Part shown: piece after piece, positions 24,908 through 34,983 of the stretch
Layout of the letters: each line of letters opens with the position of its first letter
Position numbering within the stretch: position 1 is the first letter of the stretch
Origin: Rodentibacter sp901420285
GTDB lineage: Bacteria > Pseudomonadota > Gammaproteobacteria > Enterobacterales > Pasteurellaceae
Assembly: GCF_041734645.1 (NCBI RefSeq)
Contig: NZ_CP162010.1
Location: 1,054,001-1,118,000 of the forward strand
Direction of reading: 5' to 3'
Length of the DNA stretch: 64,000 nt
The notes under the pieces: generated by a model
Seen by the model: only the letters and a program-made list of their open reading frames with translations
Told to the model about the DNA's origin: nothing
Databases searched by the model: none
Translations under genes and position numbers: made by a program

Positions 24908-27900
24908 ATGCTCAACGAAAACGACATCGAACAAATCACCCTTCAACGCCTGCAATCCCTCGATTGGGAATATCGCTACGGTAAAGACTTGCCTGTTCAT
25001 GAAGGCGAGTTTGCCCGTGGCGATTTGAGCGGCGTAGTCTTTGTTGAGCAACTGCGTGAGGCAGTGCGTAAGCTTAATCCTCAGCTGCCTGAAAGTGCGG
25101 TGGATTCTGTGGTCAAATCGGCGACAAAAAGCGATATTGGCGACTTGGTGGTGCGTAATCAGGCGTTTTATAAACTGTTGCGCGATGGCGTGCGGGTGGA
25201 ATATACGTTAAACGGCGAACAAAAAATCGAAATGGCGCGCTTGGTGGATTTTGAGCATGTGAAGAACAACCGTTTTGTTGCTGTCAATCAGCTGGAAATC
25301 CGCAGCCGTAAAGGGGGAAAACGGATTCCTGATATTATCGGCTTTGTAAATGGTCTGCCATTGGTGGTATTTGAGCTCAAAAATCCGCTGCGTGAATCGG
25401 CGGATTTGTTGCAGGCGTTCAATCAGTTTGAAACCTATAAAGATGAAATTGCCGAGCTATTTGTTTATAACCAAGCCTTGATTATTTCAGACGGCATTGC
25501 GGCACGCTTGGGTTCGCTTTCGGCTGATTTCCAACGCTTTACGCCGTGGAAAGTGGTGGATGAAAAAAATAAAAGCGCGCGCTTATATTTTGACGATGAA
25601 TTGCAAAGCCTGCTCAATGGCTTAATGCAGCCCAAAGATTTGCTCGACTATATCCGCTATTTCGTCTTATTTGAACGGGATTCAGGTGGTAAAACCATTA
25701 AAAAAATCGCCGCATACCATCAATATTACGGCGTAAATGAAGCAGTCGATTCCACTCTTTTTGCAACTTCAGAAAAAGGCGACCACCGCATTGGCGTGAT
25801 GTGGCATACGCAGGGGTCGGGTAAATCGATTTCCATGTTGTTTTATGCCGGCAAACTGCTTGCGCAGCCTGAATTGAAAAATCCCACCATTGTGGTGGTC
25901 ACCGACCGCAACGATTTGGACGGTCAACTTTTCCAAACCTTTTCTTCAGGCAAAGATTTAATCAAACAAACGCCGCAACAAGTGGAAGACCGCGAACAAC
26001 TGCGCCAACTGCTCGCGCAAAATGAAGTGGGCGGCGTATTTTTTACCACGATTCAAAAATTCGCCCTAAATGAAGAAGAAAGCCGCTTCCCTGTTTTAAA
26101 TGAGCGCAGCAATATTATTGTGATCAGCGATGAGGCTCACCGCAGCCAATATGGCTTTACGCAAAAGCTGCATAACGGCAAGTTTCAGGCAGGCTACGCC
26201 CGCCATTTGCGTGATGCGCTGCCAAATGCTTCGTTTATCGGTTTTACCGGTACGCCGATTAGCCTAGAAGATAGAGACACACAAGATGTGTTCGGACGTT
26301 ATGTATCTGTTTACGATTTGCGAGATGCGATGGAAGATGGCGCAACCGTACCGATTGTGTTTGATGATGCTCGCCAAATTCGCTTAAATAAAAAAGACCA
26401 TGATGCTTTGTTTGCAGAAATTGATGCTCTACTAGAAGAGGAGCCATCGACTTCCCTGCGTTTACAGGAAAAATTACTAGGCTCACAAGCACGTCTTATC
26501 GAATTAGCCGCAGATTTTGTGCAACATTTTGCCAAACGCAATGAAGTGGTGGACAGCAAAGCGATGATAGTGGTTTCCAGCCGTCAGATTTGCGTGGATT
26601 TATACAATGAAATCATCAAACTGCGCCCTGAATGGCATTCGGACAATATTAACGAAGGGGTGATTAAAATTGTGATGACGGGTTCTGCTTCCGATGCGCC
26701 GGAAATGCAGAAACACGTTTACAGTAAACAGGAAAAACAAACGCTGGAACGCCGCTTTAAAGACCCGAACGATCCGCTGAAAGTGGTGATTGTGCGCGAT
26801 ATGTGGCTGACGGGCTTTGATGCACCTTGCTGTAATACGATGTATATCGACAAGCCGATGCAAGGGCACAACCTGATGCAAGCCATCGCCCGAGTAAATC
26901 GTGTATTCCGCAACAAAAGCCGAGAAAACGGCGGCTTGATTGTGGATTATGTAGGCATTGCTGACAAACTCAAAGAAGCCACCCGGCAATACACCAATTC
27001 ACAAGACAATGGCAAGCTGACGGATAGCGTGATTGATGTGTTCTTTAAAATGAAAGAGCATTTAGAGTTCGTCCGTAGCCTGTTTGCAACGCCGGTTGAA
27101 GGGAAAACTTTTGATGTTCAAGCCGCCTTAGAGAAGGACGAGCCACATGAATTGCTGATGGCGATTCGTTTTGCCGCCAACCATATTTTAAGTCTCGATC
27201 AATTGCCTTTTGATGGCAAAGCGCACGAGCAACATTGGTTTAATAAAAAAGAAGCCGAGCCACGCAAAAAAGCCTTTTTGAAAGCGGCAGGCTTGGTGAA
27301 AAAAGGCTATATGTTGTGTGGTGCCTTAGCGGAAGTTGAGCCATACAACCAAGAAATAGCCTTTTACGATGCCGTGCGAGCCATTCTCACTAAGCGCGAA
27401 CAAAACGGTACAGGCACAAATGAAAGACAAATTTTATTGAAAAAATTGGTCAATCAAGCCGTCTATTCCGAAGGTGTGATTGATTTATTTGATCTGCTGG
27501 AAAAACCGCAGCCACAAATCAGCCTGCTTTCCGAAGAGTTTTTACAGACCATCAAAAACAGCCCGACGAAGAACCTATGGGTCAGCGCAATGGAGCGGTA
27601 TTTAGCAAGTGAAATCAAAGCCAAATCAGGCACAAACCTCACCTTACAAAAAGACTTTGAACAGCGTTTAAAAGAAGCTTTAAACCAATATCACAACCAC
27701 AATTTAAGCGTCATCGAAATTTTGGATGAACTCTTCAAAATGAGCCAAGACTTCCAAGCCCGTTTGGCATTGGGTGAAAAATTAGGCTTGAAGAAAGAAG
27801 AACTGGCGTTCTATGAGGCACTGGCTCAAAACCAAAGCGCTCGGGAACTGATGGGCGATGACGTGTTGAGTAAACTTGCCAAAGAAATCACCGACACACT

Positions 27901-28072
27901 CAGAAAATCCGTCACTATCGACTGGCAATACAAAGAAGGCGTTCGTGCCAAAATGCGCATTCTGGTGAAACGCGCCTTGCAACGCTACAAATATCCGCCC
28001 GATAAACAGGAAGAAGCCGTGAGCTATGTGATTAAGCAAGCGGAAGAAATTGCAGACGAATTAAGCGCATAA
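24908..28072 (+). CDS. hsdR: Type I restriction-modification endonuclease subunit HsdR
   Basis: HsdR translocates and cuts DNA in the type I complex. The 1054-residue product has the PD-(D/E)xK nuclease at the N-terminus (Asp142 in PDIIGF, Glu156 and Lys158 in VFELKNP). The SF2 motor follows: Walker A QGSGKS (302-307), DEAH (408-411), then FTGTP, and DMWLTGFDAP near residue 634. It lies after the MITE-like element, so it may be read from its own promoter or from the hsdMS transcript. Complete by length. If HsdM is phase-OFF, HsdR would be left without its methylase partner; assembly of HsdR needs HsdM, which protects the cell. Confidence 0.95.
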   Translation: MLNENDIEQITLQRLQSLDWEYRYGKDLPVHEGEFARGDLSGVVFVEQLREAVRKLNPQLPESAVDSVVKSATKSDIGDLVVRNQAFYKLLRDGVRVEYTLNGEQKIEMARLVDFEHVKNNRFVAVNQLEIRSRKGGKRIPDIIGFVNGLPLVVFELKNPLRESADLLQAFNQFETYKDEIAELFVYNQALIISDGIAARLGSLSADFQRFTPWKVVDEKNKSARLYFDDELQSLLNGLMQPKDLLDYIRYFVLFERDSGGKTIKKIAAYHQYYGVNEAVDSTLFATSEKGDHRIGVMWHTQGSGKSISMLFYAGKLLAQPELKNPTIVVVTDRNDLDGQLFQTFSSGKDLIKQTPQQVEDREQLRQLLAQNEVGGVFFTTIQKFALNEEESRFPVLNERSNIIVISDEAHRSQYGFTQKLHNGKFQAGYARHLRDALPNASFIGFTGTPISLEDRDTQDVFGRYVSVYDLRDAMEDGATVPIVFDDARQIRLNKKDHDALFAEIDALLEEEPSTSLRLQEKLLGSQARLIELAADFVQHFAKRNEVVDSKAMIVVSSRQICVDLYNEIIKLRPEWHSDNINEGVIKIVMTGSASDAPEMQKHVYSKQEKQTLERRFKDPNDPLKVVIVRDMWLTGFDAPCCNTMYIDKPMQGHNLMQAIARVNRVFRNKSRENGGLIVDYVGIADKLKEATRQYTNSQDNGKLTDSVIDVFFKMKEHLEFVRSLFATPVEGKTFDVQAALEKDEPHELLMAIRFAANHILSLDQLPFDGKAHEQHWFNKKEAEPRKKAFLKAAGLVKKGYMLCGALAEVEPYNQEIAFYDAVRAILTKREQNGTGTNERQILLKKLVNQAVYSEGVIDLFDLLEKPQPQISLLSEEFLQTIKNSPTKNLWVSAMERYLASEIKAKSGTNLTLQKDFEQRLKEALNQYHNHNLSVIEILDELFKMSQDFQARLALGEKLGLKKEELAFYEALAQNQSARELMGDDVLSKLAKEITDTLRKSVTIDWQYKEGVRAKMRILVKRALQRYKYPPDKQEEAVSYVIKQAEEIADELSA

Positions 28073-28075
28073 AAT

Positions 28076-28110
28076 AAACGCGGTGGATTTAAGAAACCCG
28101 CCGCGTTTTT
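28076..28110 (+). terminator. Rho-independent terminator after hsdR
   Basis: The arms AAACGCGGTGGATTT and AAACCCGCCGCGTTT pair with few mismatches, followed by TT. It lies between hsdR and the convergent uup. Confidence 0.8.
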
Positions 28111-28128
28111 ATCTACTCTGTTAAGAAC

Positions 28129-30168
28129 TTATTTACTCTCCGTCCAATTTTTCTTCTCTTCCAATTCTTCCCATCGTAAAAAAGCGGTTTCCAGCTCAGC
28201 CTCGGTATCCGCCAGTTCTTTTAGCTTCGCATTTGTCACGTCATGGGATTGCTGAAAAAAATCGGGTTCGCCAACTTCGGCTTGCAGAGAAGTGAGTTTT
28301 TTCTCTAATTCCTCCAATAATTGCGGCAATTGTTCCAGTTCACGCTGCTCTTTGTAAGAAAGCTTGACACTTTTGGGTTTCAATGCGGTGCTATTTGAGG
28401 AGTTCTCTTTAGCGTTCAATGCGGTGCTCTTTGACGAGTTCTCTTTAGCGTTCAATGCGGTGCTCTTTAACGAGTTCCCTTTAGCGTTTAATGCGGTGCT
28501 CTTTAACGAGTTCTCTTTGGCTTTCAATGCGGTGCTCTTCGGCACTTCCAATGTCGATTTAGCGAGAAAATAATTGGCCTGTTGTTGTTTTGCATCAAAA
28601 AAGCCGCCAACGTATTTGTTCAGCACGCCGTCGCCTTCAAAGATGTAACATTCCGTGGCAGTATTATCAATAAACTGACGATCGTGGCTGACGATAAGCA
28701 ACGTGCCTTGGTAATCAGTCAGGATTTCTTCCAACAATTCCAAGGTTTCCACGTCTAAATCGTTAGTCGGTTCATCGAGAATCAATAAGTTATTCGGTTT
28801 TAACAAGAGTTTTGCCAATAGCAGACGGTTTCGTTCGCCGCCGGAGAGGGCTTTGACCGGCGTCATGGCGCGTTTCGGTGGGAACAAGAAATCCTGTAAA
28901 TAGCCCAATACATGGCGTTTGATACCATTGACTTCTACGTCTTGTTTGCCGTCGGCGACGTTATCCATAACGGTTTTTTCCGGATCAAGATCTGCGCGGT
29001 ATTGATCAAAATAAGCAATGTCTAATTTCGTGCCGCAACGAATGGAACCACTTGTCGGCTGAATTTCACCGAGCAACAATTTGATAAAAGTGGTTTTACC
29101 GCAACCATTCGGACCAACTAAGGCGATTTTATCGCCACGTAAAATGGTAGTACTGAAATTTTTAAGAAGCAGTTTGCCATTGATGTTGTAACTGACGTCT
29201 TCCATTTCAAACACGATTTTGCCGGAGCGGCTAGACGTATCTAACTGCAATTTTGCCGTGCCGAGCACCTCGCGGCGTTGGCGACGTTCTTCACGCATGG
29301 CTTTTAACGCGCGTACACGTCCTTCATTGCGGGTACGGCGGGCTTTGATGCCTTGGCGAATCCAGACTTCTTCTTGCGCCAAGCGTTTATCGAATAATTC
29401 ATTTTGTAACGCTTCCACCCGCAAATTTTCTTCTTTGGTAGTAAGGTATAAATCATAGTTGCCGGGGTAAGAAACCAATTTACCGCGATCCAAATCTACA
29501 ATGCGGGTCGCCATTTTGCGGATAAAAGAACGGTCATGGGAAATAAACACAATGCTGCCACTAAACTCTAACAGGAAATTTTCTAACCATTCGATAGCAT
29601 TCACATCTAAATGGTTCGTTGGTTCATCTAACAACAATACATCAGGATTACACACCAAGGCGCGCGCCAAAGCAGCTTTGCGCAACCAACCACCGGATAA
29701 ATCGGCGAGTTTAGTCTTTGGGTTTAATTCTAATTTTTGTAATACTTCATTGATTTTATTTTCAAATTGCCATCCATTGGCATGTTCCAGTTTAGCTTGG
29801 ATTTGAGACAGCTGATTTAAGGTCTGTTCGCTGTAATGTTGCTCCAATTGCACAGAAATATGATGATATTCCTTCAACAAATCGGCCAAATGTCCAATCC
29901 CTTCGGCCACATAATCAAATACATTGCCTTCAGCATGACGTGGCGGATCCTGTTCTAAACGGGAAACCATCAAGTCTTTTTCATACTGCACTTTGCCATC
30001 ATCCATAGAGACATCGCCGGCAATAATTTTAAGCAATGTGGATTTGCCTGCGCCGTTGCGACCAACCAAACAAACACGTTCGTTAGGTTCTATATGTAAC
30101 TCTGTGTGATCCAACAAAGGCGCATCGCTGAAAGAAAGATATCCGTTGGTTAAACTAATAAGTGCCAC
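28129..30168 (-). CDS. uup: ABC-F ATPase Uup with repeat-expanded linker
   Basis: Uup is a soluble tandem ABC-F ATPase linked to ribosome function and to transposon excision. From the GTG at 30168 the protein has 679 residues. Its first Walker A is GRNGAGKST (36-44) and its first signature is LSGGWLRKAALARAL. The second Walker A is GPNGCGKTT and the second signature is LSGGERNRLLLAK, followed by a C-terminal coiled coil. GAGG lies 5 bp before the GTG, and the product then aligns with E. coli Uup (SLISMHGAWLSFSD), which argues against an ATG further upstream. The linker after the second ATPase holds five 12-residue repeats with the core STALNAKENS, each coded by a CAATGCGGTGCT copy. Confidence 0.94.
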   Translation of the reverse strand: MALISLTNGYLSFSDAPLLDHTELHIEPNERVCLVGRNGAGKSTLLKIIAGDVSMDDGKVQYEKDLMVSRLEQDPPRHAEGNVFDYVAEGIGHLADLLKEYHHISVQLEQHYSEQTLNQLSQIQAKLEHANGWQFENKINEVLQKLELNPKTKLADLSGGWLRKAALARALVCNPDVLLLDEPTNHLDVNAIEWLENFLLEFSGSIVFISHDRSFIRKMATRIVDLDRGKLVSYPGNYDLYLTTKEENLRVEALQNELFDKRLAQEEVWIRQGIKARRTRNEGRVRALKAMREERRQRREVLGTAKLQLDTSSRSGKIVFEMEDVSYNINGKLLLKNFSTTILRGDKIALVGPNGCGKTTFIKLLLGEIQPTSGSIRCGTKLDIAYFDQYRADLDPEKTVMDNVADGKQDVEVNGIKRHVLGYLQDFLFPPKRAMTPVKALSGGERNRLLLAKLLLKPNNLLILDEPTNDLDVETLELLEEILTDYQGTLLIVSHDRQFIDNTATECYIFEGDGVLNKYVGGFFDAKQQQANYFLAKSTLEVPKSTALKAKENSLKSTALNAKGNSLKSTALNAKENSSKSTALNAKENSSNSTALKPKSVKLSYKEQRELEQLPQLLEELEKKLTSLQAEVGEPDFFQQSHDVTNAKLKELADTEAELETAFLRWEELEEKKNWTESK
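28378..28556 (+). repeat. Five tandem 36-bp repeats in the uup linker
   Basis: Units recur at 28381, 28417, 28453, 28489 and 28525, each starting CAATGCGGTGCT (the fourth begins with T). They encode the linker repeat read on the minus strand as KSTAL(N/K)AKENS(S/L). The period is a multiple of three, so copy-number change keeps the frame. Confidence 0.93.
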
Positions 30169-30257
30169 AATTACCTCATTAAAATTTTTGAAAATAGACC
30201 GCATTTTTAATGCAGATAGAAAGGAAAATGGATTGGTCAATGCCAATCCATTTATTT

Positions 30258-30578
30258 TTAGCCGCCGGCGAGTTTCACCTTAAAGCCTTTTTGTTCTAAC
30301 AGTTGCTTTAATAAATCGCGTTTATCGCCTTGAATTTCAATATTGCCGCCTTTCAGCGAACCGCCACAACCGCAGCGTTTTTTTAATTCTGTGGCGAGTT
30401 TTTTTAATTCATCATCACTTAAATCCAAGCCGCTGATTAACGACACGCCAGCACCTTTCCTACCGCTGGTTTGCTTTTGAATACGCACAACACCGTCGCC
30501 TTTCGAACATGTCGATATCGCTTTTTCTTGTTTAATACGTCCACTTTCAGTGGAATAAACTAAAACTGAATCACTCAT
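30258..30578 (-). CDS. yciH: SUI1/eIF1-like translation factor YciH
   Basis: A 106-residue SUI1-domain protein, the bacterial relative of eIF1, which affects start-codon choice. The segment RKGAGVSLISGLDLSDDELKK and the Cys-Gly turn CGCGGSLKGGNIEIQGD are typical of YciH. It follows pyrF with a 5-bp gap, as in E. coli, so it is the last gene of the operon rpsA-ihfB-lapA-lapB-pyrF-yciH. Confidence 0.94.
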   Translation of the reverse strand: MSDSVLVYSTESGRIKQEKAISTCSKGDGVVRIQKQTSGRKGAGVSLISGLDLSDDELKKLATELKKRCGCGGSLKGGNIEIQGDKRDLLKQLLEQKGFKVKLAGG

Positions 30579-30583
30579 TATGA

Positions 30584-31276
30584 TTATGCAATTGAGGCGT
30601 TGATAGCACGAAGCACATCGGCTGGATTATCCGCTTGAGTTATCGGACGACCAATTACTAAATAATCCGAACCGGAACGTAATGCGGCAGCCGGTGTCAT
30701 TACTCGGCGCTGATCACCAAAATCGCTACCGATTGGACGTATTCCAGGGGTAATTAATTTAAAATCCTTTCCGCAACTATTGCGTAAAATTTCCACCTCT
30801 TGCGGCGAACAAACTACGCCGTCTAATCCTGCTCGTTGAGTCAAATGCGCTAAACGCAATACTTGTTCCATCGGCGAGGCATTAATGCCGATTTGAAGCA
30901 AATCTAAATCCTCCATACTGGTTAAAACGGTAACGGCGATTAAAAGCGGCGCGTCTTTACCATAAGGCTCAAGGATTTTTTTTGCTTCTTCCATCATTTT
31001 CAAGCCACCGCTGGCGTGTACATCCACCATCCATACGCCTAAATCGGCAGCTGAACGCACTGCTCGCGCCACGGTGTTCGGGATATCATGAAATTTTAAA
31101 TCAAGAAAAACATCGAAATTGCGATCGTGCAATTGTTTCACAAAGCTGCTACCCAGCGTTGTAAACATTTCTTTACCGACCTTTAAGCGACATAAGTCAG
31201 GATCGATTTGATCAACTAATACAAGCGCTTCGGCTTCCGTTTCATAATCCAGGGCGACAATAACTTTACTGGTCAT
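30584..31276 (-). CDS. pyrF: Orotidine 5'-phosphate decarboxylase
   Basis: PyrF makes UMP in the last step of pyrimidine synthesis. The 230-residue product has the catalytic DLKFHD (about residues 60-65), the N-terminal VALDYETEAEAL and the phosphate-binding SDYLVIGRPIT near the C-terminus, all typical of the gamma-proteobacterial enzyme. It lies between lapB and yciH. Confidence 0.97.
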   Translation of the reverse strand: MTSKVIVALDYETEAEALVLVDQIDPDLCRLKVGKEMFTTLGSSFVKQLHDRNFDVFLDLKFHDIPNTVARAVRSAADLGVWMVDVHASGGLKMMEEAKKILEPYGKDAPLLIAVTVLTSMEDLDLLQIGINASPMEQVLRLAHLTQRAGLDGVVCSPQEVEILRNSCGKDFKLITPGIRPIGSDFGDQRRVMTPAAALRSGSDYLVIGRPITQADNPADVLRAINASIA

Positions 31277-31299
31277 AATTTTACCTCTCTGTGTATTTT

Positions 31300-32490
31300 T
31301 TAATTATGCTCTTGTGCGGATAAAGGTTTGATAGTTTCCCAATGACGACATGACGGGCAATTCCAAAGTAATTTATGAATTTGATACCCGCAATTGGAAC
31401 AACGATAAGCGGCACTTTGTTTAATACGTTCGCCTACCATTTTGTGAAGTAAAATTAAACTGTCTTTTCCGCGCCCCTCTTCCGCATCGTCAATTTGATA
31501 TTGAATAAAACGATGGAAAATTAAGGTACTTGGTTTTTTGCTCAGCTGTTGATAAAGCTTCGTCTGCGCCGCAGCTTTGCCATCTTTTTCTTCGAGTAAT
31601 TTTGCCAATGCTAAATCTACTTCATCATTTTTAACTTGTTGTTCAGCGCGAATTAAAAATAATTCAAAATTATCCAGTTGATCTAATTTTTTATAGCAAA
31701 GTTTTAAACTTGAAAGAACTTCGCCAATATAATCCGGATTTTGTCGAAGCACTTCTTCTAAGTTTTTAATCGCTTGAGGATAATTTTCTTCCTCCATATC
31801 TAGCTCAGCAAGCAATATCGAAGCCCTTACGCAACGAGAAGAAACCAACAAAGCTTTTTGTAAAATTTGACGCTTTTCGATGGCATTTTCAGTGTTCAAA
31901 CTTTGAACATATTCACAATAACACTGCGCTAGTTCGATATTGTTTTCTTGCGGATAAATTTTCGCAAGCTTTTCTGCGATATTAACGGCTTTTTTCCATT
32001 CTTTAGTTTTTTGATAAATAACTAAAAGCTGCTGTAGAGCATTTTCAGCAAATTCGGGTTCATCCACTAATAAAATATAGAGATTTTCCGCGCGATCCAA
32101 AAAACCTATCGTCATAAAATCACGAGCGAGCTGTTGTTTAGCAAGAAGTTTTTGTTCGAATGTATAATTAGGACTGCGATCTAACGCCTGATGAATACGC
32201 AATGCGCGATCAACCTCGCCGCGTGAACGGAATAAATTACCAAGCGTTAATTCGGCTTCAAACTGAGAACGGCTTTCGATTTCATTTTCGTTTTCTTGTT
32301 TCTGTAACATATGCAAAAACAAATCTACTGCTTTATCGGTTTGATTGGATAGTAAAAAATTAACACCCGTGACATAGTCACGGGAAAGTTTGTTACTAAT
32401 ATCTTCCTGATCTCTTTTTGCGCTACGTTGCCCCATATACCAGCCATATGCAGCGGCAATTGGCAAAAGCAGAAAGAGTAACTCAAGCAT
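31300..32490 (-). CDS. lapB: Lipopolysaccharide assembly protein LapB
   Basis: LapB (YciM) is an inner-membrane-anchored TPR protein that adjusts LpxC turnover and so LPS synthesis. The 396-residue product has an N-terminal hydrophobic helix (residues 2-18), several TPR-type repeats in the middle, and the C-terminal rubredoxin-like metal site CSNCGYQ...CPSC (about 364-381). The start ATG shares a base with the lapA stop, as in the usual lapAB pair. Confidence 0.95.
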   Translation of the reverse strand: MLELLFLLLPIAAAYGWYMGQRSAKRDQEDISNKLSRDYVTGVNFLLSNQTDKAVDLFLHMLQKQENENEIESRSQFEAELTLGNLFRSRGEVDRALRIHQALDRSPNYTFEQKLLAKQQLARDFMTIGFLDRAENLYILLVDEPEFAENALQQLLVIYQKTKEWKKAVNIAEKLAKIYPQENNIELAQCYCEYVQSLNTENAIEKRQILQKALLVSSRCVRASILLAELDMEEENYPQAIKNLEEVLRQNPDYIGEVLSSLKLCYKKLDQLDNFELFLIRAEQQVKNDEVDLALAKLLEEKDGKAAAQTKLYQQLSKKPSTLIFHRFIQYQIDDAEEGRGKDSLILLHKMVGERIKQSAAYRCSNCGYQIHKLLWNCPSCRHWETIKPLSAQEHN

Positions 32491-32789
32491 TATTCAGCCT
32501 TTGCCTTATCGCGTGTTGTGGTTAATTCGTTAATCTGTAAGGTTTGACGTTTAATTTGCCGACTTAATGCCATATTTTTAATTTTTAATTTCAAATAGAA
32601 AAAGCCCGTAATAAACCAACCTAAAATCAAACCTAATCCAAATAAAATTGCGACCAATGTTGAAAGTTGAAATTGGCTTTGGGCGACAATGTAATTAAAC
32701 GTAATAATTTGATCATTATTTGCGCCGACAGTAATTGCGACAAGTACAATCGCCAAAATAATAATAAAACCTAAAATATATTTGATCAT
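32490..32789 (-). CDS. lapA: Lipopolysaccharide assembly protein LapA
   Basis: LapA (YciS) is a small inner-membrane partner of LapB. From the ATG at 32789 it has 99 residues: a first hydrophobic helix, a polar loop NNDQIITFNYIVAQ, a second helix and a cationic coiled tail. An upstream in-frame ATG at 32849 exists, but AAGGG lies 7 bp before 32789 and the product then matches the family length. It follows ihfB with a short gap and overlaps lapB. Confidence 0.92.
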   Translation of the reverse strand: MIKYILGFIIILAIVLVAITVGANNDQIITFNYIVAQSQFQLSTLVAILFGLGLILGWFITGFFYLKLKIKNMALSRQIKRQTLQINELTTTRDKAKAE

Positions 32790-32880
32790 ATGGAAACCCT
32801 TTAAGAAATATAGTCTTACTACATTAAAATCATTACGAAAAAAAGACACCTAAGTGTCATAATTTCATTTATTGTGAGTT

Positions 32881-33165
32881 CTAAGCGAATACATCCACTC
32901 GTTCTTTTAACGCTTTCCCCGCTTTAAAATGCGGTATACATTTCGCATCTAATTTTACCGAATCACCAGTTTTCGGATTTCTTCCAAGACGAGGTTGACG
33001 ATAATGAAGAGAAAAACTACCAAAACCTCGAATTTCCACGCGATTAGCATCTTCTAATGATTGTGCTATGAGTTCTAGAATATCTTTTACAGTGCCTTCT
33101 ATTTCCTTTATCGCTAAAGAAGGATGTTTCGCGGATAAATTTTCGATAAGCTCTGACTTTGTCAT
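32881..33165 (-). CDS. ihfB: Integration host factor subunit beta
   Basis: IHF-beta pairs with IHF-alpha to bend DNA at specific sites. The 94-residue HU-family product has the core GFGSFSLHYRQPRLGRNPKTG, including the intercalating Pro in RNPKTG (about residues 62-67). It lies directly after rpsA, an order shared by E. coli and H. influenzae. Confidence 0.96.
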   Translation of the reverse strand: MTKSELIENLSAKHPSLAIKEIEGTVKDILELIAQSLEDANRVEIRGFGSFSLHYRQPRLGRNPKTGDSVKLDAKCIPHFKAGKALKERVDVFA

Positions 33166-33267
33166 CTCATTTCTCCTCTTTTACCTACTCATATACAAGC
33201 TTTATGATAAATCTTATTGATAATTTATTATTTTTGAATAAGTTATCAATAAAATTTATAAAAATAA

Positions 33268-33285
33268 GGCTGGGTTTCCCCAGCC
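33268..33285 (-). terminator. Hairpin after rpsA
   Basis: GGCTGGG and CCCAGCC (with one extra C) pair around TTT, and the minus-strand side is followed by a T-rich run TTATTTTTAT. It would end or thin rpsA transcripts before ihfB. Confidence 0.7.
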
Positions 33286-33302
33286 CTCTTAGAATAAATA
33301 AA

Positions 33303-34952
33303 TTATTCACCTTTAGCCGCTTTAAAAGCTTCAGCCATTGCGTTTGGAATAACAACATCCTCTTGCTTGTTATTTACATTTGCAATTGCAGCCGCTTCTT
33401 CTGCTTGATCTTTAGCGCGAACGGACAAATGAACGATACGAGCTTTACGATCTACACCGGTGTATTTCGCTTCAACAACATCACCGGAAACAACTTCGCT
33501 AGTTAAATCAGCTGCGCGAATGTAACCTTCTGCGCCGCCAGCCAATTCAACTTTGGCACCTTTCGCATCAGCTTCAACAACAGTTGCAGATACTACTGCG
33601 CCTTTTTTGTTAATCGCTACGAAATTGTTGAACGGATCTTCTTCAAGCTGTTTGATACCTAAAGAAATACGCTCTTTTACTGCATCTACGGCTAATACTA
33701 CTGCAGAAACTTCGTCACCTTTTTTGTAGTTACGAACTGCTTCCTCACCCGGAACATTCCAAGAAATGTCAGATAAGTGAACCAAACCGTCAATACCACC
33801 ATCCAAACCGATAAAGATACCAAAATCGGTGATAGATTTGATTTTACCGACAACTTTATCGCCCTTATTGTACATTTCGGCGAATTGAGTCCATGGATTA
33901 GGTTTGCATTGTTTTAAACCTAAAGAAATACGACGACGTTCTTCATCGATTTCCAATACCATCACTTCAACTACATCACCTAAACTCACCACTTTAGATG
34001 GATGAATGTTTTTGTTTGTCCAATCCATTTCGGAAACGTGAACTAAACCTTCTACACCATCTAAAATTTCAACGAAACAGCCGTAGTCAGTTAAGTTTGT
34101 TACTTTACCGGTTAATTTGCTGTTTACAGGATGGTTTTCTGCAATTGCCGCCCACGGATCTTGACCTAATTGTTTTAAGCCTAAAGATACACGAGTACGA
34201 TCTTTATCAAATTTTAATACTTTAACGGTAACTTCATCACCAACGTTAACGATTTCGCTTGGGTGCTTAACGCGCTTCCAAGCCATATCGGTAATGTGTA
34301 ATAAACCATCAACACCGCCTAAATCAACGAATGCACCATAGTCAGTTAAGTTTTTAACGATACCTTTAACTTCTGAACCTTCAACAAGATTTTCTAACAC
34401 TTGTTCACGTTCTTGGCTACTTTCGGATTCAATTACTGCACGACGGGAAACAACGACATTATTACGTTTTTGATCCAATTTAATTACTTTGAATTCTAAT
34501 TCTTTACCTAATAAGTGATCCGCATCACGAGCCGGACGAGTATCAACTAAAGAACCCGGTAAGAATGCACGAACACCGTTTAGCTCAACTGTGAAACCGC
34601 CTTTTACTTTGCCGTTAACTAAACCGACAACAGTCGCTTTATCTTCGTAAGCTTTTTCCAATTCAATCCAAGATTCGTGACGAACTGCTTTTTCGCGAGA
34701 AAGTTTAGTTTCACCGAAACCATCTTCAACTGCGTCTAATGCTACGTTTACAGTATCGCCGACTTGAATTTCAAGTTCGCCTTGTGCGTTTAAGAATTCG
34801 GCAACCGGAATTGCAGATTCAGATTTTAAGCCCGCATCAACAAGCACGAAACCCTTTTGGATAGAGACTACCGTACCGCTAACGATTGAACCTTGACGGG
34901 TTTCAAGGCCTTTTAGTGATTCTTCAAAAAGTTGAGCGAAAGATTCTGACAT
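33303..34952 (-). CDS. rpsA: 30S ribosomal protein S1
   Basis: S1 brings mRNA to the ribosome. The 549-residue product has six S1 OB-fold repeats, seen as recurring segments such as GAFVDLGGVDGLLHITDMAW, GCFVEILDGVEGLVHVSEM and GIFIGLDGGIDGLVHLSDISW. Length is normal for gamma-proteobacteria. It lies downstream of cmk, as in E. coli, with a dyad (34984-35007) between them. Confidence 0.97.
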   Translation of the reverse strand: MSESFAQLFEESLKGLETRQGSIVSGTVVSIQKGFVLVDAGLKSESAIPVAEFLNAQGELEIQVGDTVNVALDAVEDGFGETKLSREKAVRHESWIELEKAYEDKATVVGLVNGKVKGGFTVELNGVRAFLPGSLVDTRPARDADHLLGKELEFKVIKLDQKRNNVVVSRRAVIESESSQEREQVLENLVEGSEVKGIVKNLTDYGAFVDLGGVDGLLHITDMAWKRVKHPSEIVNVGDEVTVKVLKFDKDRTRVSLGLKQLGQDPWAAIAENHPVNSKLTGKVTNLTDYGCFVEILDGVEGLVHVSEMDWTNKNIHPSKVVSLGDVVEVMVLEIDEERRRISLGLKQCKPNPWTQFAEMYNKGDKVVGKIKSITDFGIFIGLDGGIDGLVHLSDISWNVPGEEAVRNYKKGDEVSAVVLAVDAVKERISLGIKQLEEDPFNNFVAINKKGAVVSATVVEADAKGAKVELAGGAEGYIRAADLTSEVVSGDVVEAKYTGVDRKARIVHLSVRAKDQAEEAAAIANVNNKQEDVVIPNAMAEAFKAAKGE

Positions 34953-34983
34953 ATAAATAATCTTCTTTAAAAGTTAATAACAT

